Below, piece after piece: positions 1-9,968 of a stretch of 64,000 nucleotides of DNA; the stretch's first letter is position 1; each line of letters starts with the position of its first letter. The stretch is taken from assembly GCF_007747445.1 (NCBI RefSeq), contig NZ_CP036425.1:4227169-4291168 (forward strand), in the 5' to 3' direction. The notes below the pieces were generated by a model. That model ran no database searches. It was given only the letters and a program-made list of their open reading frames with translations, and was not told the origin of the DNA. Source of the DNA: Poriferisphaera corsica (lineage in GTDB: Bacteria; Planctomycetota; Phycisphaerae; Phycisphaerales; Phycisphaeraceae). Position numbers and translations under genes: made by a program.

Positions 1-439
1 TGGAGAGATTCAGAATGGTTGCGGCGGCGGCGGGGTTAAAATCGGCAGCGTGGAGGATATCAAGCGATTCTGCCAAGAGGGCTGGAAAGTCGGCGTGCTT
101 CGGGTTACAAGCGATACGCTTAGATTTGCAACGTGATTGCCAAAGAGTGGAGGGGGTGTAATCCGCCAAATGATCGACGCTCACTGCAGTACGATGATCG
201 ATTGCGAGATTGATTCTGAGGCGAAAGAGGGCCATTTTCTGATTTTCGGCCTGCGAACGGCGCTCAGACGCTTGGGCGTTGATATGGGAAGGTTTATGGG
301 TGATGCGGATGGCGGTTTCGACTTTATTGCGGTGCTGCCCGCCTGGGCCGGAGGCGCGGGTGCGTTCGATGGTGCAAGATTTGAGTAGTTCCTCGGAAGG
401 AAGGGTTGCGGGGTGAGGAGATGGAGTTGATGTGGTCAT
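1..439 (-). CDS. Peptide chain release factor-like (GGQ) protein, 3' end outside window
   Basis: An open frame of 146 codons on the minus strand starts with ATG at 437-439 and runs without a stop off the left edge of the window. After about 25 residues it reads IERTRASGPGGQHRNKVET, the RF-1 domain signature in which the GGQ loop enters the ribosomal peptidyl transferase centre and triggers peptidyl-tRNA hydrolysis. There is no codon-recognition domain before it, so it is a small stand-alone hydrolase of the ArfB/RF-H/C12orf65 kind, used in rescue of stalled ribosomes. The downstream stretch is rich in Arg, Lys and His, as expected for an rRNA-binding tail. No Shine-Dalgarno is visible; a TATCAT hexamer lies 6 bases before the ATG. 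The subfamily cannot be settled without the C-terminus. Confidence 0.82.
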   Translation of the reverse strand, partial: MTTSTPSPHPATLPSEELLKSCTIERTRASGPGGQHRNKVETAIRITHKPSHINAQASERRSQAENQKMALFRLRINLAIDHRTAVSVDHLADYTPSTLWQSRCKSKRIACNPKHADFPALLAESLDILHAADFNPAAAATILNLS

Positions 440-744
440 GAGAGCATGATAGCAAAAACGGATCTGTAATCGCATTCTATGGGTTTGTTTTAACAGGATG
501 AAAAATAGTTCGTTAGGATTAGAAAAGTGAACTTGTGGGATGGATATGGGGTAATTATGTTGATTGAGGAAAGTTGATGTGGGTGTGGGACGACATATGG
601 TTTGGTGAGGTCTTTTTGAGAGGGGAATGGTGGTGAGGGTGTGAGGTTGAACAGTTCTATATATAGATGATGTGGGGGATTGGAAGCTGGTGCATATTGA
701 GCGAGCAGGATGAGAACAAAGATGTAAAACCCGAGGGGCATCTA
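440..744. other. Intergenic, divergent promoter region
   Basis: This 305-base stretch lies between the divergent release-factor-like gene and the CPBP protease gene. It is G-rich and C-poor on the + strand. The only signal supported is a GAGGGG ribosome-binding site just before the ATG at 745. No RNA gene or convincing ORF is seen. Confidence 0.5.
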
Positions 745-1608
745 ATGAAACTAGATGCGATCATGACGGGGAGTGATTGGGCACCGCGGCTGATCCCGTT
801 TGTGTTTTACGTTGCGATGCTAATGGTGATTGATGCGGGTGTGAGTTATGGGGGACTGTGGCTGTACCCATTTTTGTATGTGCTGCAATGCGGGCTGGTG
901 GTTTGGTTGTTGTGGCGATATCGGAAACAGATTCCAGAGATGAATTGGAAGTTTCACTGGTTAGCGGTGCCAACAGGTTTGGGGCTGACGTGGGCATGGG
1001 TGGAACTGGGGGATTACATGACGGGATTGGGCTCGTGGTTTGATTTTACGAAATTACAGGTTGAGCATCCGTTTGCGAAAATGAAGATGCAGATGGATGA
1101 GGGTGGAAGAGATTGGTTGGTGGGGCTGTATTACAGTTCGATTGTGCTGAGATTAGTGGGGATGTCGGTGGTTGTGCCAATGTTTGAGGAATTGTTTACA
1201 CGGTCGTTGTGTTTGAGGGCGTTGCATAGCCCAAAGAGCACGTGGTTGGGGTTAAAGCAGTTGGCGCATGACATGCCGATGATTGGCGATCGGTATATGT
1301 TGACGGAGAGTGGGAAGCAGGCGGCGTTGCAGCCGCCGGCGTTTACGGAGGAGTTTAAGCGGACGGCGCTGGGGGATGTGAGCGCTTTTGCGATTTTGGC
1401 AACGACGGTGGTGTTTATGTTGTCGCATGTGATGCGTGATTGGCCGGGGTGTATTGCGTGTGGTGTGGTTTGGTGTTTATTGATTGCGATGACGAACAGG
1501 AAGGGGAAGAAGCAGTATGGGCTAGGGCCGGTGATCTGGTCACATGGGATCACGAATGCGGCACTTTGGTGGTATGTGATTGAAACGGGGCGATGGGAAT
1601 ATCTTTAA
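745..1608 (+). CDS. CPBP intramembrane protease, exosortase-associated (CAAX protease-related) type
   Basis: A 287-residue multi-span membrane protein. The three CPBP (CAAX protease/bacteriocin-processing) motifs are present: EELFTR (EExxxR) near residue 165, a second-motif His in FMLSHV near residue 235, and HGITNA (HxxxN) near residue 270; these glutamates and histidines form the metal site of this membrane-embedded protease family. The overall pattern resembles the CAAX prenyl protease-related proteins that accompany exosortase/PEP-CTERM systems. PEP-CTERM proteins at 9213 and 38629 agree with this, but no exosortase gene is in the window. I chose ATG 745 because GAGGGG lies 6 bases upstream; the frame stays open to 667. 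A terminator follows directly, so it is probably monocistronic. The substrate is unknown. Confidence 0.75.
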   Translation: MKLDAIMTGSDWAPRLIPFVFYVAMLMVIDAGVSYGGLWLYPFLYVLQCGLVVWLLWRYRKQIPEMNWKFHWLAVPTGLGLTWAWVELGDYMTGLGSWFDFTKLQVEHPFAKMKMQMDEGGRDWLVGLYYSSIVLRLVGMSVVVPMFEELFTRSLCLRALHSPKSTWLGLKQLAHDMPMIGDRYMLTESGKQAALQPPAFTEEFKRTALGDVSAFAILATTVVFMLSHVMRDWPGCIACGVVWCLLIAMTNRKGKKQYGLGPVIWSHGITNAALWWYVIETGRWEYL

Positions 1609-1641
1609 GTGGGCTAGGCTGGTATTGAATGAGCATTCAGG

Positions 1642-1670
1642 AACGCTGCACGTAAGTGCGGCGTTTTTTT
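1642..1670 (+). terminator. Intrinsic terminator of the CPBP gene
   Basis: AACGCTGCAC and GTGCGGCGTT form a 10-bp stem with one mismatch, followed by a run of seven T. Confidence 0.85.
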
Positions 1671-1825
1671 ATTCGTGGTGGAGAAACACAAAATAGAGGA
1701 AAGCGATGAACAATATTCAAGAGATGGGGGTTAAATAGCGTTAAACTGGGCAATTAACAGCAAAATAAGGGTTTTTTTCGGACATTGTAGGGGTTGATGG
1801 GGTTTCGGGGAGAAGCGATTGAGCT

Positions 1826-1831
1826 TACAAT
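1826..1831 (+). promoter_or_regulatory. Putative -10 element, leaderless start of the 935-residue gene
   Basis: TACAAT lies 9 bases before the ATG at 1841. No Shine-Dalgarno occurs between them and the -35 match is poor. Transcription would begin at or within a few bases of the start codon. Confidence 0.35.
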
Positions 1832-1840
1832 TTATGTGTC

Positions 1841-4648
1841 ATGGAGGACAACCGCACACAAGAAGCTTTGGATGAGCTGGCTGATCTGTTTTTAACGGGC
1901 ATATCTAAGCCTGCTACTGAGTCGACTGATGAAGGTCGTTCGGTGGAAGATCATTATTCAGTTGTTGATCAGGAAAAGCATGGGACTGGCGATGAGTTGT
2001 CATCGACTGGTTCTGTTGTGCGCGATGAGCTGAAGGAAGCTGAGAAAACGATGTCGGTTGAAGAGCAAATAGAAGAGCAGGTTGAGGTTGAGACTACGAG
2101 TGGCGATAGCGGTGTGCCGCAGCCACGCTATGGTGCAGGCAAAAGTGGGATGGTGAAATTACGTGCGAAACCGGCGGTGAAGCGTGGGGAATCGATGGTA
2201 CAGATGGGTGTGAGTGCGCCGCGGCCACGAACTGATGCTGTGGGGGGTGATGAGCAGGTGGAAACGGAACGGCAAGAGGGGCATGAAGGTGTGAACCGGA
2301 TGTCTCAATTGGTAGCTGGAGTTGCGCCAGTGAGCGGGAATGAGCGTCGTGAGGTTGTGTTGGGGCGTATTGGTGGTGAGGAAACGCTGGAAGACGCGAT
2401 TGAGGAAGCGTTGGATAAAAATATGGGTGAGGGTGAGGATGTTTATGATGAGGAGGGGGTGGTTGAGCAGGCCAATATAGCGGTCGAGGAAAAAGGTGGT
2501 GAGGATGAAGGGGTGATGAGTTTTGAGCTGGCGGGCGATGATAGCGGGCTGATGGATCTGAATGATGCATCGGTGGTTGAAGAGGATTTGGCGCACAAGC
2601 AAGCCCAGCTAGATGAGCTGCATGAGGAATTGCTGCGTGCGGATGAACAGGCGGGATTATTAGAGGGGGTTATTAAGGGAGGGGAAACCGTGATGGCAAA
2701 TGATGAAGTCGCACTGGATCAGGACGTGGTGGAAGAGGTTGTTGATGACGTGGAACTGGTTGTGGTAGATGAGGGAGTCATTGAGGTGGTGAGTGGTGAA
2801 GTTGGGGATGAGGTTGTGCTGGCAGAGCGGGTTGATGCGACCTGGGAGGACGAGGGGGAGATTGCAGAGAGTCAAGAAGTTGAGAGGGGAAGTGCTGTTG
2901 AAGGCGGAGCTTATGTTGAGGCGGTCTATTTGGGGAACTTGCCGGGTGTGAGCGGGCCATGGCTGACACAGTATGCACAACTGGTGGCACAGGAAGAGGG
3001 TGCGGTGGTGGTGCTGCATGTGGATAGTGGTCAGATTGATGTGGAATTGGTTGAGCCGATTGATGTAAGAAGGCGGGGAATCGTGGCGAGAGAGCCGCGT
3101 CGGGTAAGGGCGATTGAGACTGAGGGTATGGATTTGGTGGGTGTGTTGGATGAATTGGTAAGCATGGGGCAGCCGGTACGGACGGTGCTGGTGCATTTGG
3201 ATGAGGGTGTGGATGAAAAGGCTTTTGAACGGGGTGCGATGATTGATGATGTGACGGTGTGCTGTGGTGCGGATGATATGGCGGTGATGAGTGTGATCCA
3301 GAAATTGCGAAAGCTGGGTGATGCAGATCGTCTGAAGGTGAAGGATAAGCAGGTGGGGTTGATGATTATGGGCGGGGATGAGGAGCATAGCCGCAGTGCG
3401 GCAGCGAAGATCAGTGCGCAGATGGCGGGTGAGATGGGGTTTGATGTGCAGCTGGCGGGGTGGCAAAAACAGATGATTCCTGTGAGTGTAAGCCAATTGG
3501 GATCGTATTTGGATACGGAAGGGCAGTGGGAAAACTTGAGAGAGTTCTTGATGGGGTTGGGTTTGCCAGCGGCGATGGAGCGCGAAGTGGAGACAATCGA
3601 AGTTTCGAAAGAGCAACCATATGACGGTCATTATGCTGAGGCTGGGCCGATTGAGCAGTTGGTGATGGATGAAGTGAATGGCGGGGTGGAAGAATTAGTT
3701 GAAGAGAAGGTGGTGGAGGAAGTTTCAACGGTACCGATTGTTGCACAGAAGCAGGAACTGGAAGATGAACGGGAAGATGGGGAACTGAGTAATGCTGAGG
3801 CTGCGGCAATGTTTGCGGCTGAGGTAAAGGCAGAACTTGCAGGATTCGATACTGAGGATGAAGCAGGAGATGTGGCGGTCGTTGAGATTGATGGTGGTGA
3901 ACCGATTTCAGATCCTGTTTCAGAAATTGATGAACAGGGTTTAGAGGTGGGACAAAATACGGTTTCAGCAGATCTGGACATTGAGCAATTTGTTGATGAT
4001 GGGGACGAATTACCCGGGCGGGATATTGCGGAAGATGTTCCGGCGCCACGATTTGAACGGGAAACTGAAACCGTGTTCAACCATGTCCGCGATGAAGTGA
4101 TTGAACAACCTCGTGAGCAGCGTGTACGCGAATCTTCAGCGATGAAAATTGATCAGGTAGCTGAAGTTATGTTAGATGATAAGGGCGATGCTGATTCGTT
4201 TACATTGACTGAGTTGGTGATGGGTACGGATGGTATTTTGGCTGGGGGAACGGCGCTCGAGGCATATTGCCCGAAGAAGCCAGAGGTTGAATTGGCGGTG
4301 GATGAGTATGGTGGTATGCACCTACTTGGGATGCACGACTCGACGAAGGGGGTTCAGGTTTCACGAAAAGAGCAGCAACGTGCAATAGATGAAGCGGAAT
4401 TGCAGCAAGTTGTGATGGATTTATTGGCGGTAAAGCAGTGGGCAGATGAACATCAGGATCTACTGTCCATGACACAGCGGCAATTGCGTTTTTCGTGGGA
4501 TGAACCGATGCAATTACACCTGTTTACGGATCGGGCTGATTTAGCGACAAAGCTGATCGCAAGGTTTGATGGGGATTTGAAGGTGCATCTACTGAAACTG
4601 ATTGAGGTTGGTGAAGATTCAACGGTATTCTGTACGCCGCTGAATTGA
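1841..4648 (+). CDS. Large acidic protein of unknown function (935 aa)
   Basis: I do not recognise this protein. Residues 1-355 are low-complexity and very rich in Glu, Asp and Val, with no signal peptide or membrane segment, so a cytoplasmic protein with a long disordered tail is likely. Residues about 357-575 look like a folded domain: they begin EAVYLGNLPGVSGPWLTQYA and alternate hydrophobic strands with helices in a way that recalls MinD/ParA or other Rossmann-like NTPases, but no Walker A glycine-lysine loop is present. A second acidic linker (about 580-785) leads to a C-terminal folded region (about 790-935) ending LIEVGEDSTVFCTPLN. It is flanked by terminators and is therefore monocistronic. 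The start is ATG 1841, possibly leaderless. Whether the middle domain is a degenerate ATPase is a guess from its pattern. Confidence 0.8.
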   Translation: MEDNRTQEALDELADLFLTGISKPATESTDEGRSVEDHYSVVDQEKHGTGDELSSTGSVVRDELKEAEKTMSVEEQIEEQVEVETTSGDSGVPQPRYGAGKSGMVKLRAKPAVKRGESMVQMGVSAPRPRTDAVGGDEQVETERQEGHEGVNRMSQLVAGVAPVSGNERREVVLGRIGGEETLEDAIEEALDKNMGEGEDVYDEEGVVEQANIAVEEKGGEDEGVMSFELAGDDSGLMDLNDASVVEEDLAHKQAQLDELHEELLRADEQAGLLEGVIKGGETVMANDEVALDQDVVEEVVDDVELVVVDEGVIEVVSGEVGDEVVLAERVDATWEDEGEIAESQEVERGSAVEGGAYVEAVYLGNLPGVSGPWLTQYAQLVAQEEGAVVVLHVDSGQIDVELVEPIDVRRRGIVAREPRRVRAIETEGMDLVGVLDELVSMGQPVRTVLVHLDEGVDEKAFERGAMIDDVTVCCGADDMAVMSVIQKLRKLGDADRLKVKDKQVGLMIMGGDEEHSRSAAAKISAQMAGEMGFDVQLAGWQKQMIPVSVSQLGSYLDTEGQWENLREFLMGLGLPAAMEREVETIEVSKEQPYDGHYAEAGPIEQLVMDEVNGGVEELVEEKVVEEVSTVPIVAQKQELEDEREDGELSNAEAAAMFAAEVKAELAGFDTEDEAGDVAVVEIDGGEPISDPVSEIDEQGLEVGQNTVSADLDIEQFVDDGDELPGRDIAEDVPAPRFERETETVFNHVRDEVIEQPREQRVRESSAMKIDQVAEVMLDDKGDADSFTLTELVMGTDGILAGGTALEAYCPKKPEVELAVDEYGGMHLLGMHDSTKGVQVSRKEQQRAIDEAELQQVVMDLLAVKQWADEHQDLLSMTQRQLRFSWDEPMQLHLFTDRADLATKLIARFDGDLKVHLLKLIEVGEDSTVFCTPLN

Positions 4649-4681
4649 TTTGCGGGGAATATGATAAGAATAAAATGAAAG

Positions 4682-4706
4682 GCCGCTTTTATAGGCGGCT
4701 TTTTTT
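4682..4706 (+). terminator. Intrinsic terminator of the 935-residue gene
   Basis: GCCGC and GCGGC pair around an eight-base loop and are followed by seven T. Confidence 0.85.
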
Positions 4707-4874
4707 ATGGGCGGATCAAATGAAAAGTTGTGCTATAAATTCAATCATCTAAGCGGGTTAGAGTCGATGTGCTAAATGGAGCGGTGGATGATTGGGAGTA
4801 TGGGAAGGAAAAGGTGAAGGGGAGTGGGTGAAATGGTGTGAATCAGTAATGTTTCCGGTGGTCTTGCTCAGTGG

Positions 4875-5117
4875 TTGTGCGACATGTTGGCTGGGCTGCA
4901 GTTGTGGTTGGGTTGTGCGATGCGTGATGTGTTGGAATTATTGTTATTGGGCGGGTTTATGATTGTAATGCTGGGCGCGGTGCATGCGCATCAACGCCGA
5001 GCAAAGGAAGCGAAAGCGGGAGTGGTGAGATGCCCGCGATGTGGGGAACTGATGGGTAAGCTGTTGGCGAGAAAACGGAAACGCTGCCGCGAATGTGGTG
5101 GAGCAATGAGGGGATAA
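4875..5117 (+). CDS. Small membrane-anchored zinc-ribbon protein
   Basis: About 80 residues. The N-terminal half holds one hydrophobic helix (LELLLLGGFMIVMLGAVHA). The C-terminal half has two CxxC knuckles, CPRCG and CRECG, separated by a basic stretch, which is a typical zinc-ribbon arrangement. Such proteins often act in protein-protein or nucleic-acid contacts, but no role can be assigned. The start is uncertain: TTG 4875 and ATG 4884 are both possible and neither has a strong ribosome-binding site. A hairpin terminator just after the stop supports a real transcription unit. Confidence 0.55.
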   Translation: MCDMLAGLQLWLGCAMRDVLELLLLGGFMIVMLGAVHAHQRRAKEAKAGVVRCPRCGELMGKLLARKRKRCRECGGAMRG

Positions 5118-5122
5118 GAAAA

Positions 5123-5143
5123 TGCCAATTTGGCAGGTTTTTT
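5123..5143 (+). terminator. Short intrinsic terminator
   Basis: TGCCAATTTGGCA can fold into a small hairpin and is followed by six T, shortly after the zinc-ribbon gene. Confidence 0.6.
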
Positions 5144-5321
5144 CGTATCGGTTGCCTGCAAATGATTGTGTTACGGGGAACTAAGGCTGTTATGGCTTGT
5201 TCTGAGTGGTTTTAGTGGTTTTGAGAGCGTGATTTTCTGGCGCGCTGTTTGCTAATCTTCTGTTGCTGACTGTCTGTGCTGCGAGGTTGCTGCGCGAGTA
5301 GTGAGTGAATGAGGTACATGC

Positions 5322-6314
5322 ATGAGCGTGAAATACAAAGACTACTATGAGACTCTGGGTGTTAGTCGCGATTCGAGCGCTGATGAAATTAAGCGCGCGT
5401 TTCGAAAGCTCGCTCAGAAGTTTCATCCGGATATGAATAAAGAGGCTGGGGCGGAGGATCGATTTAAGGAAATAAACGAGGCATACGAAGTGCTGGGCGA
5501 TGCTGATAAGCGTCGGCGATACGATGCGCTTGGTGCGAATTGGAAAGCAGGTCAGGATTTTCGGGCTCCGCCTGGGTTTGAAGGACATGAGAATGTTCAC
5601 TTTGGCGGTGACATGGGAGGTGGTTTTAGTTCAGGTGGTATCAACGATTTCTTCGAATCGCTCTTTGGATCACGCGGCAGACAAAGCAGTGGTGCAAGTG
5701 GATTTGAAGAGATGTTCCGTGGCGCGTCTGGTCATAGTGGATTTGGAGGGATGGGCGGTGGTGCGCGGACGATGCGCGGACAGGATGTTGAGAGTGAATT
5801 GGCGGTAACTCTTGAAGAAGTGTTTCATGGCGGGAGTCGGCGTGTGAGTTTACAGATGCCGAACGGTGGAACGAAAACAATAGAGGTGAAAATCCCGAAG
5901 GGGATTACCGATGGCAAAACCATCCGCTTGAAGGGGCAAGGGGGGCCATCGCCGAGCGGCGGTGAATCGGGCGATTTGCTCTTGAAGCTGCGGATCATGC
6001 CACATCGTGAGTATGGGGTTGACAATCATCAATTAACCAAAGAGCTAAGACTTCGGCCTGATGAAGCTGCTCTAGGTGGAAGGTTTGATGTCAAGGTGAT
6101 GGAAGGGGATGTGACTGTGCGCGTACATGAAGGTGCACAAAATGGTCAGAAAATGCGGCTCAAAGGTAAAGGGTTACCTACAGGCAAGGGAGACGCGCGT
6201 GGTGATTTGATACTAACAATTCAGGTGGTGATACCGCGAGAGTTAGATGAATCGCAGAAAGAAGCATTTAAATCTTTAGGCGAAGCATTACAAGATTTTA
6301 ATCCGCGTGAGTAA
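5322..6314 (+). CDS. cbpA: DnaJ-class co-chaperone, CbpA type
   Basis: A 330-residue type II J-protein. The J domain covers residues 5-70 ([20 protein letters not shown]) with the HPD motif near residue 36 that stimulates DnaK ATPase. A Gly/Phe-rich linker follows (about 75-150), and two DnaJ_C beta domains occupy about 155-325. The four CxxCxGxG zinc-binding repeats of DnaJ proper are absent, which is why I call it CbpA-like. It acts in the cytoplasm, delivering unfolded proteins to DnaK. The clpB gene starts 110 bases downstream, which fits a disaggregation pair; a possible promoter between them suggests clpB can also be expressed separately. Confidence 0.9.
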   Translation: MSVKYKDYYETLGVSRDSSADEIKRAFRKLAQKFHPDMNKEAGAEDRFKEINEAYEVLGDADKRRRYDALGANWKAGQDFRAPPGFEGHENVHFGGDMGGGFSSGGINDFFESLFGSRGRQSSGASGFEEMFRGASGHSGFGGMGGGARTMRGQDVESELAVTLEEVFHGGSRRVSLQMPNGGTKTIEVKIPKGITDGKTIRLKGQGGPSPSGGESGDLLLKLRIMPHREYGVDNHQLTKELRLRPDEAALGGRFDVKVMEGDVTVRVHEGAQNGQKMRLKGKGLPTGKGDARGDLILTIQVVIPRELDESQKEAFKSLGEALQDFNPRE

Positions 6315-6344
6315 GAATTAGTGAATTCGTTTTATCGTTCGATC

Positions 6345-6374
6345 TGTACATTTATTTGTAACGTTTCTTATAAT
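6345..6374 (+). promoter_or_regulatory. Putative clpB promoter
   Basis: TGTACA (4 of 6 matches to -35) is followed after 18 bases by a perfect TATAAT at 6369-6374, about 50 bases before the clpB start. No CIRCE-like inverted repeat is seen nearby. Confidence 0.4.
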
Positions 6375-6424
6375 CAATGTATTTATATATTCCAGGATGG
6401 CAGCGTAGAGAAAGGGCAGCGTCA

Positions 6425-9034
6425 ATGGATATTAATAAGCTGACACAGAAGAGTCAGGAAGCGATACAGGCAGCACAAACAGAAGCGACACGGCATGGCC
6501 ATGTTGAGACGGACGTCATTCATTTATTGGCAGCGCTTGTGAAACAAGAAGGTGGCTTGATACCAAGATTGTTTGAACGTCTTGGTGTTGATCAACGCCG
6601 ACTAATTGATGATATTGAAGGGGCTATCAATCGCAAGCCTAAGGTTAGTGGGCCCGGAATTGAACCTGGCAAGGTTGCTGTTTCTCAACGGTTAACTCAA
6701 TTATTTGATAAAGCAGAGCAGGAAGCGAATCGACTAAAAGATGAGTATGTTTCGACTGAGCATTTATTGCTGGCTGTTCTTGATGAAAAAAACAGTGAGG
6801 AAGCGGGCTTACTTGCTAAACATAATGTAAATCGGGATGTGTTTTTAGCAGCGTTAACACAAGTACGAGGCAATCAGCGTGTTACTAGCGCAACACCTGA
6901 AGGCACATATGAAGCACTTGATCGGTATGGGCGTGATTTGGTTGCGGCAGCCAAGGAAGGGAAAATGGATCCCGTCATTGGTCGAGATGATGAGATACGT
7001 CGCACGATTCGAATTTTGTCACGAAAGACGAAAAACAATCCTGTATTAATTGGTGAACCGGGAGTAGGAAAGACGGCAATTGTTGAGGGTTTGGCGCAGC
7101 GGATTGTTCGCGGCGATGTACCTGAAGGTTTGAAGAATAAAACAATCTTTTCGCTAGATCTTGGTGCGCTTGTCGCTGGTGCGAAATATCGCGGCGAATT
7201 TGAGGAACGATTGAAAGCTGTCCTTAATGAGATCAAAGAAGCGGCGGGACAGATACTACTGTTTATTGATGAACTACATACGATTGTGGGCGCGGGAAAA
7301 ACAGAAGGCGCAATGGATGCGGGGAATTTATTGAAACCAATGCTTGCTCGGGGAGAATTGCATTGTATTGGGGCGACAACACTAAACGAGTATCGCCAAT
7401 ATATTGAAAAGGATGCGGCGTTGGAGCGAAGATTCCAACCGGTGGTGGTTGATCCACCTACTGTTGAAGACACTGTGTCGATTCTGCGAGGTCTACGCGA
7501 AAGATTTGAAGTACATCATGGGGTTCGAATTCAGGACAATGCGCTGGTTAGTGCCGCGACATTGAGTAACCGTTACATCACAGATCGATTCTTGCCGGAT
7601 AAGGCGATAGATTTGGTTGATGAGGCATGTGCGATGATTCGGACTGAAATAGATTCCATGCCTGCAGAACTAGACGCGATTACTCGACGTGTGATGCAGC
7701 TTGAAATCGAAGAAGCTGCCCTTAAAAAGGAAAAAGACTCAGCTTCTAAGTCTCGGTTAGATAATCTGCGTAAAGAGCTTGCTGATGCTAAACATCAGGC
7801 GGAGACCTTACGTGCGCAATGGGAAGCCGAGAAGGGCAGTGCAGATCGACTAAAAGATTTGCGAGAACAAATCGATACGATCAAGATCCAGATACAGCAG
7901 GCTGAGCAGGCCTATGATTTAGATAAAGCTGCGGAGCTGAAATATGGCCAACTACCGGAGCTTGAAAGGGCGTTAGCCGAACTGGAAAAACATGAGGATA
8001 ATGAAACGGTAGATCAAGACGTTCTTGTTCGGGAAGAGGTTACTGAAGAAGAAATTGCTGAGATTGTCAGTAACTGGACCGGTGTTCCAGTATCAAGACT
8101 TGTTGAAACCGAGCGACAAAAATTGTTGCATTTAGACAAAGAATTACACAAGCGAGTGGTTGGTCAGGGCGAAGCAGTACAGCTTGTGGCTGATGCTGTG
8201 ATTCGAGCGAGATCGGGTATAAAAGATCCTAAGCGACCAATAGGTTCGTTTATATTTCTTGGACCAACAGGTGTTGGCAAGACGGAATTAGCAAGAGCAT
8301 TAGCAGAGTCACTTTTTGACAGTGAGGACAACATTGTTCGCATTGATATGAGTGAGTATATGGAGAAATTTGCGGTTTCTCGTCTGATTGGTGCGCCTCC
8401 GGGATATGTTGGTTATGAAGAAGGCGGCCAATTAACAGAGGCTGTTAGACGAAAACCTTATAGCGTGGTTTTGTTTGATGAAATCGAAAAAGCGCACCCG
8501 GATGTGTTTAATGTGCTTTTACAGATACTTGATGATGGTCGCGTTACGGACTCACAAGGACGAACTGTTAATTTTAAGAATTGTGTCATTATCATGACAA
8601 GTAATATTGGGGCGAACTATTTGCTGGACGATGCTGGAAGTGGTAGCGGCGAAATTAGTGATCATGCTAAAAACAGTGTTATGGCAGAAATGAGATCGCA
8701 TTTCAGACCTGAATTTCTAAATCGTGTTGACGATATCGTAATGTTCAAGCCATTGACGCTTACAGAGATTAGTAACATCGTTGATCTTTTAATCCGCGAT
8801 ATACGAGAGCGATTAATGGAAAGACATATTACGTTAACACTAACAGATGACGCGAAAAAATATGTTGCGGAGATGGGCTTTGATCCTGTTTATGGTGCTA
8901 GGCCACTCAAACGTTATTTGCAGCACGAAGTTGAAACGAGACTTGGCCGCGCATTGATTGCTGGTGATGCTTCTGATGGGAATGAGATAATTATTGATGC
9001 TAATTCTGATGAGCTAGTTATCGATATCAAGTAA
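6425..9034 (+). CDS. clpB: ATP-dependent disaggregase ClpB
   Basis: An 869-residue HSP100 protein of typical ClpB length. The N-domain ([18 protein letters not shown] onward) is followed by the first AAA+ module with Walker [10 protein letters not shown] and Walker B LFIDELHT, then a long coiled-coil middle domain (about 400-530) that distinguishes ClpB from ClpA, then the second module with GPTGVGKTE and [12 protein letters not shown], and a C-terminal small domain ending at a VIDIK tail. ClpB threads aggregated proteins through its hexameric ring together with the DnaK/DnaJ system. The frame is open upstream to 6377, but ATG 6425 has AAAGGG ahead of it and gives the standard family N-terminus. 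A terminator follows. Confidence 0.97.
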   Translation: MDINKLTQKSQEAIQAAQTEATRHGHVETDVIHLLAALVKQEGGLIPRLFERLGVDQRRLIDDIEGAINRKPKVSGPGIEPGKVAVSQRLTQLFDKAEQEANRLKDEYVSTEHLLLAVLDEKNSEEAGLLAKHNVNRDVFLAALTQVRGNQRVTSATPEGTYEALDRYGRDLVAAAKEGKMDPVIGRDDEIRRTIRILSRKTKNNPVLIGEPGVGKTAIVEGLAQRIVRGDVPEGLKNKTIFSLDLGALVAGAKYRGEFEERLKAVLNEIKEAAGQILLFIDELHTIVGAGKTEGAMDAGNLLKPMLARGELHCIGATTLNEYRQYIEKDAALERRFQPVVVDPPTVEDTVSILRGLRERFEVHHGVRIQDNALVSAATLSNRYITDRFLPDKAIDLVDEACAMIRTEIDSMPAELDAITRRVMQLEIEEAALKKEKDSASKSRLDNLRKELADAKHQAETLRAQWEAEKGSADRLKDLREQIDTIKIQIQQAEQAYDLDKAAELKYGQLPELERALAELEKHEDNETVDQDVLVREEVTEEEIAEIVSNWTGVPVSRLVETERQKLLHLDKELHKRVVGQGEAVQLVADAVIRARSGIKDPKRPIGSFIFLGPTGVGKTELARALAESLFDSEDNIVRIDMSEYMEKFAVSRLIGAPPGYVGYEEGGQLTEAVRRKPYSVVLFDEIEKAHPDVFNVLLQILDDGRVTDSQGRTVNFKNCVIIMTSNIGANYLLDDAGSGSGEISDHAKNSVMAEMRSHFRPEFLNRVDDIVMFKPLTLTEISNIVDLLIRDIRERLMERHITLTLTDDAKKYVAEMGFDPVYGARPLKRYLQHEVETRLGRALIAGDASDGNEIIIDANSDELVIDIK

Positions 9035-9064
9035 ATACTGTATCTATATAATCTATATACTGAG

Positions 9065-9089
9065 GGGAGCATAAGATCGCTCCCTTTTT
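9065..9089 (+). terminator. clpB terminator
   Basis: GGGAGC and GCTCCC form a stem around an eight-base loop, followed by five T. Confidence 0.85.
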
Positions 9090-9212
9090 GGTTAGTCTAT
9101 TTGATCTAGCTGTAAAATTTAGAAATTGCTTCATCGCAGATTACATATCGCCGATAACTTGGGTGTCTAATTAATTTGACTAGCTGTATATTTGGTGATG
9201 GGAGAAGCAATA

Positions 9213-9968
9213 ATGAAAATATTTTTTATATCTGCCGCGATCAGTATGATGGGTACAGGTATAGTAATAGGTGCTGAATACTCGAACGATTTTTCGGGTA
9301 TATCGACAACTTCATATACATCAAATCCTGATTTGAATAGTTTCTCAAACCGCTTTGATTCATGGGGTGTATATGGTTCGGGTGAAGGGTCTTCAAGGCT
9401 CACCGATGAAACGGCTACAGGTGGCAGCGAGGGTGTTGTTGATGCAGCTGTTGAAGGTCAGTTTTTTGGCTTGGTTGATACATACAATCCAGAACACAAG
9501 GCTGATGTGAGTATCACTTTTGAAATTAATTTGGATCGTGCGGAGTATTATCAGGTCTCGATTGATATGGGTGCGTACGGGCTTTTTGAAGATACTGACT
9601 CTGATCACATCTTGTGGACATATCGGTTTGGTAATGGCGAAGAGAAAGTGATTTTTAATCTAAAGCCATCTACCGAACATACGGTTCAATATCAATTTGC
9701 TTCTGGAAGTGTTGTTGAGTCTGACAGGCCATTAGTTTTCAAGCAAGCTGATGTGTACCACAATACAAGTCTCAGCAATGGACTATCTACATACCGTTCT
9801 AACTTTGATGGTGAAGAAGGTACGCTATATATCACCATGAAGGGAAGAATTGATGGTTCAAAAGAAGCGTATGTTTTTGACAATCTTAAGGTCGCAAGTT
9901 TTATCCCTGAGCCTGGCAGTTTTCTGCTGATACTAGTGGGCCTACTTGGTGTATCAAAAAGAGACTAA
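9213..9968 (+). CDS. PEP-CTERM sorting-domain secreted protein
   Basis: A 251-residue protein with an N-terminal signal peptide (MKIFFISAAISMMGTGIVIG, cleavage probably after GA) and a C-terminal PEP-CTERM anchor: FIPEPGSFLLILVGLLG followed by a short basic end. The PEP motif, hydrophobic stretch and basic tail form the exosortase recognition signal, so the protein is expected to be exported, processed and kept at or released from the cell surface. The body is beta-rich with many Tyr, Ser and Asp and matches no fold I can name. ATG 9213 has GGGAG upstream; starts at 9192-9198 lack one. Its own terminator lies about 145 bases beyond the stop. Confidence 0.85.
   Translation: MKIFFISAAISMMGTGIVIGAEYSNDFSGISTTSYTSNPDLNSFSNRFDSWGVYGSGEGSSRLTDETATGGSEGVVDAAVEGQFFGLVDTYNPEHKADVSITFEINLDRAEYYQVSIDMGAYGLFEDTDSDHILWTYRFGNGEEKVIFNLKPSTEHTVQYQFASGSVVESDRPLVFKQADVYHNTSLSNGLSTYRSNFDGEEGTLYITMKGRIDGSKEAYVFDNLKVASFIPEPGSFLLILVGLLGVSKRD

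Noticed and set aside
137..388. 83-codon plus-strand frame at the left end
   Set aside because: It is antisense to the release-factor-like gene, whose GGQ motif makes the minus strand the coding one.
490..741. 83-codon minus-strand frame in the gap before the CPBP gene
   Set aside because: It is the antisense of G-rich leader DNA, rich in Pro, Ser, His and Leu, and lacks a ribosome-binding site.
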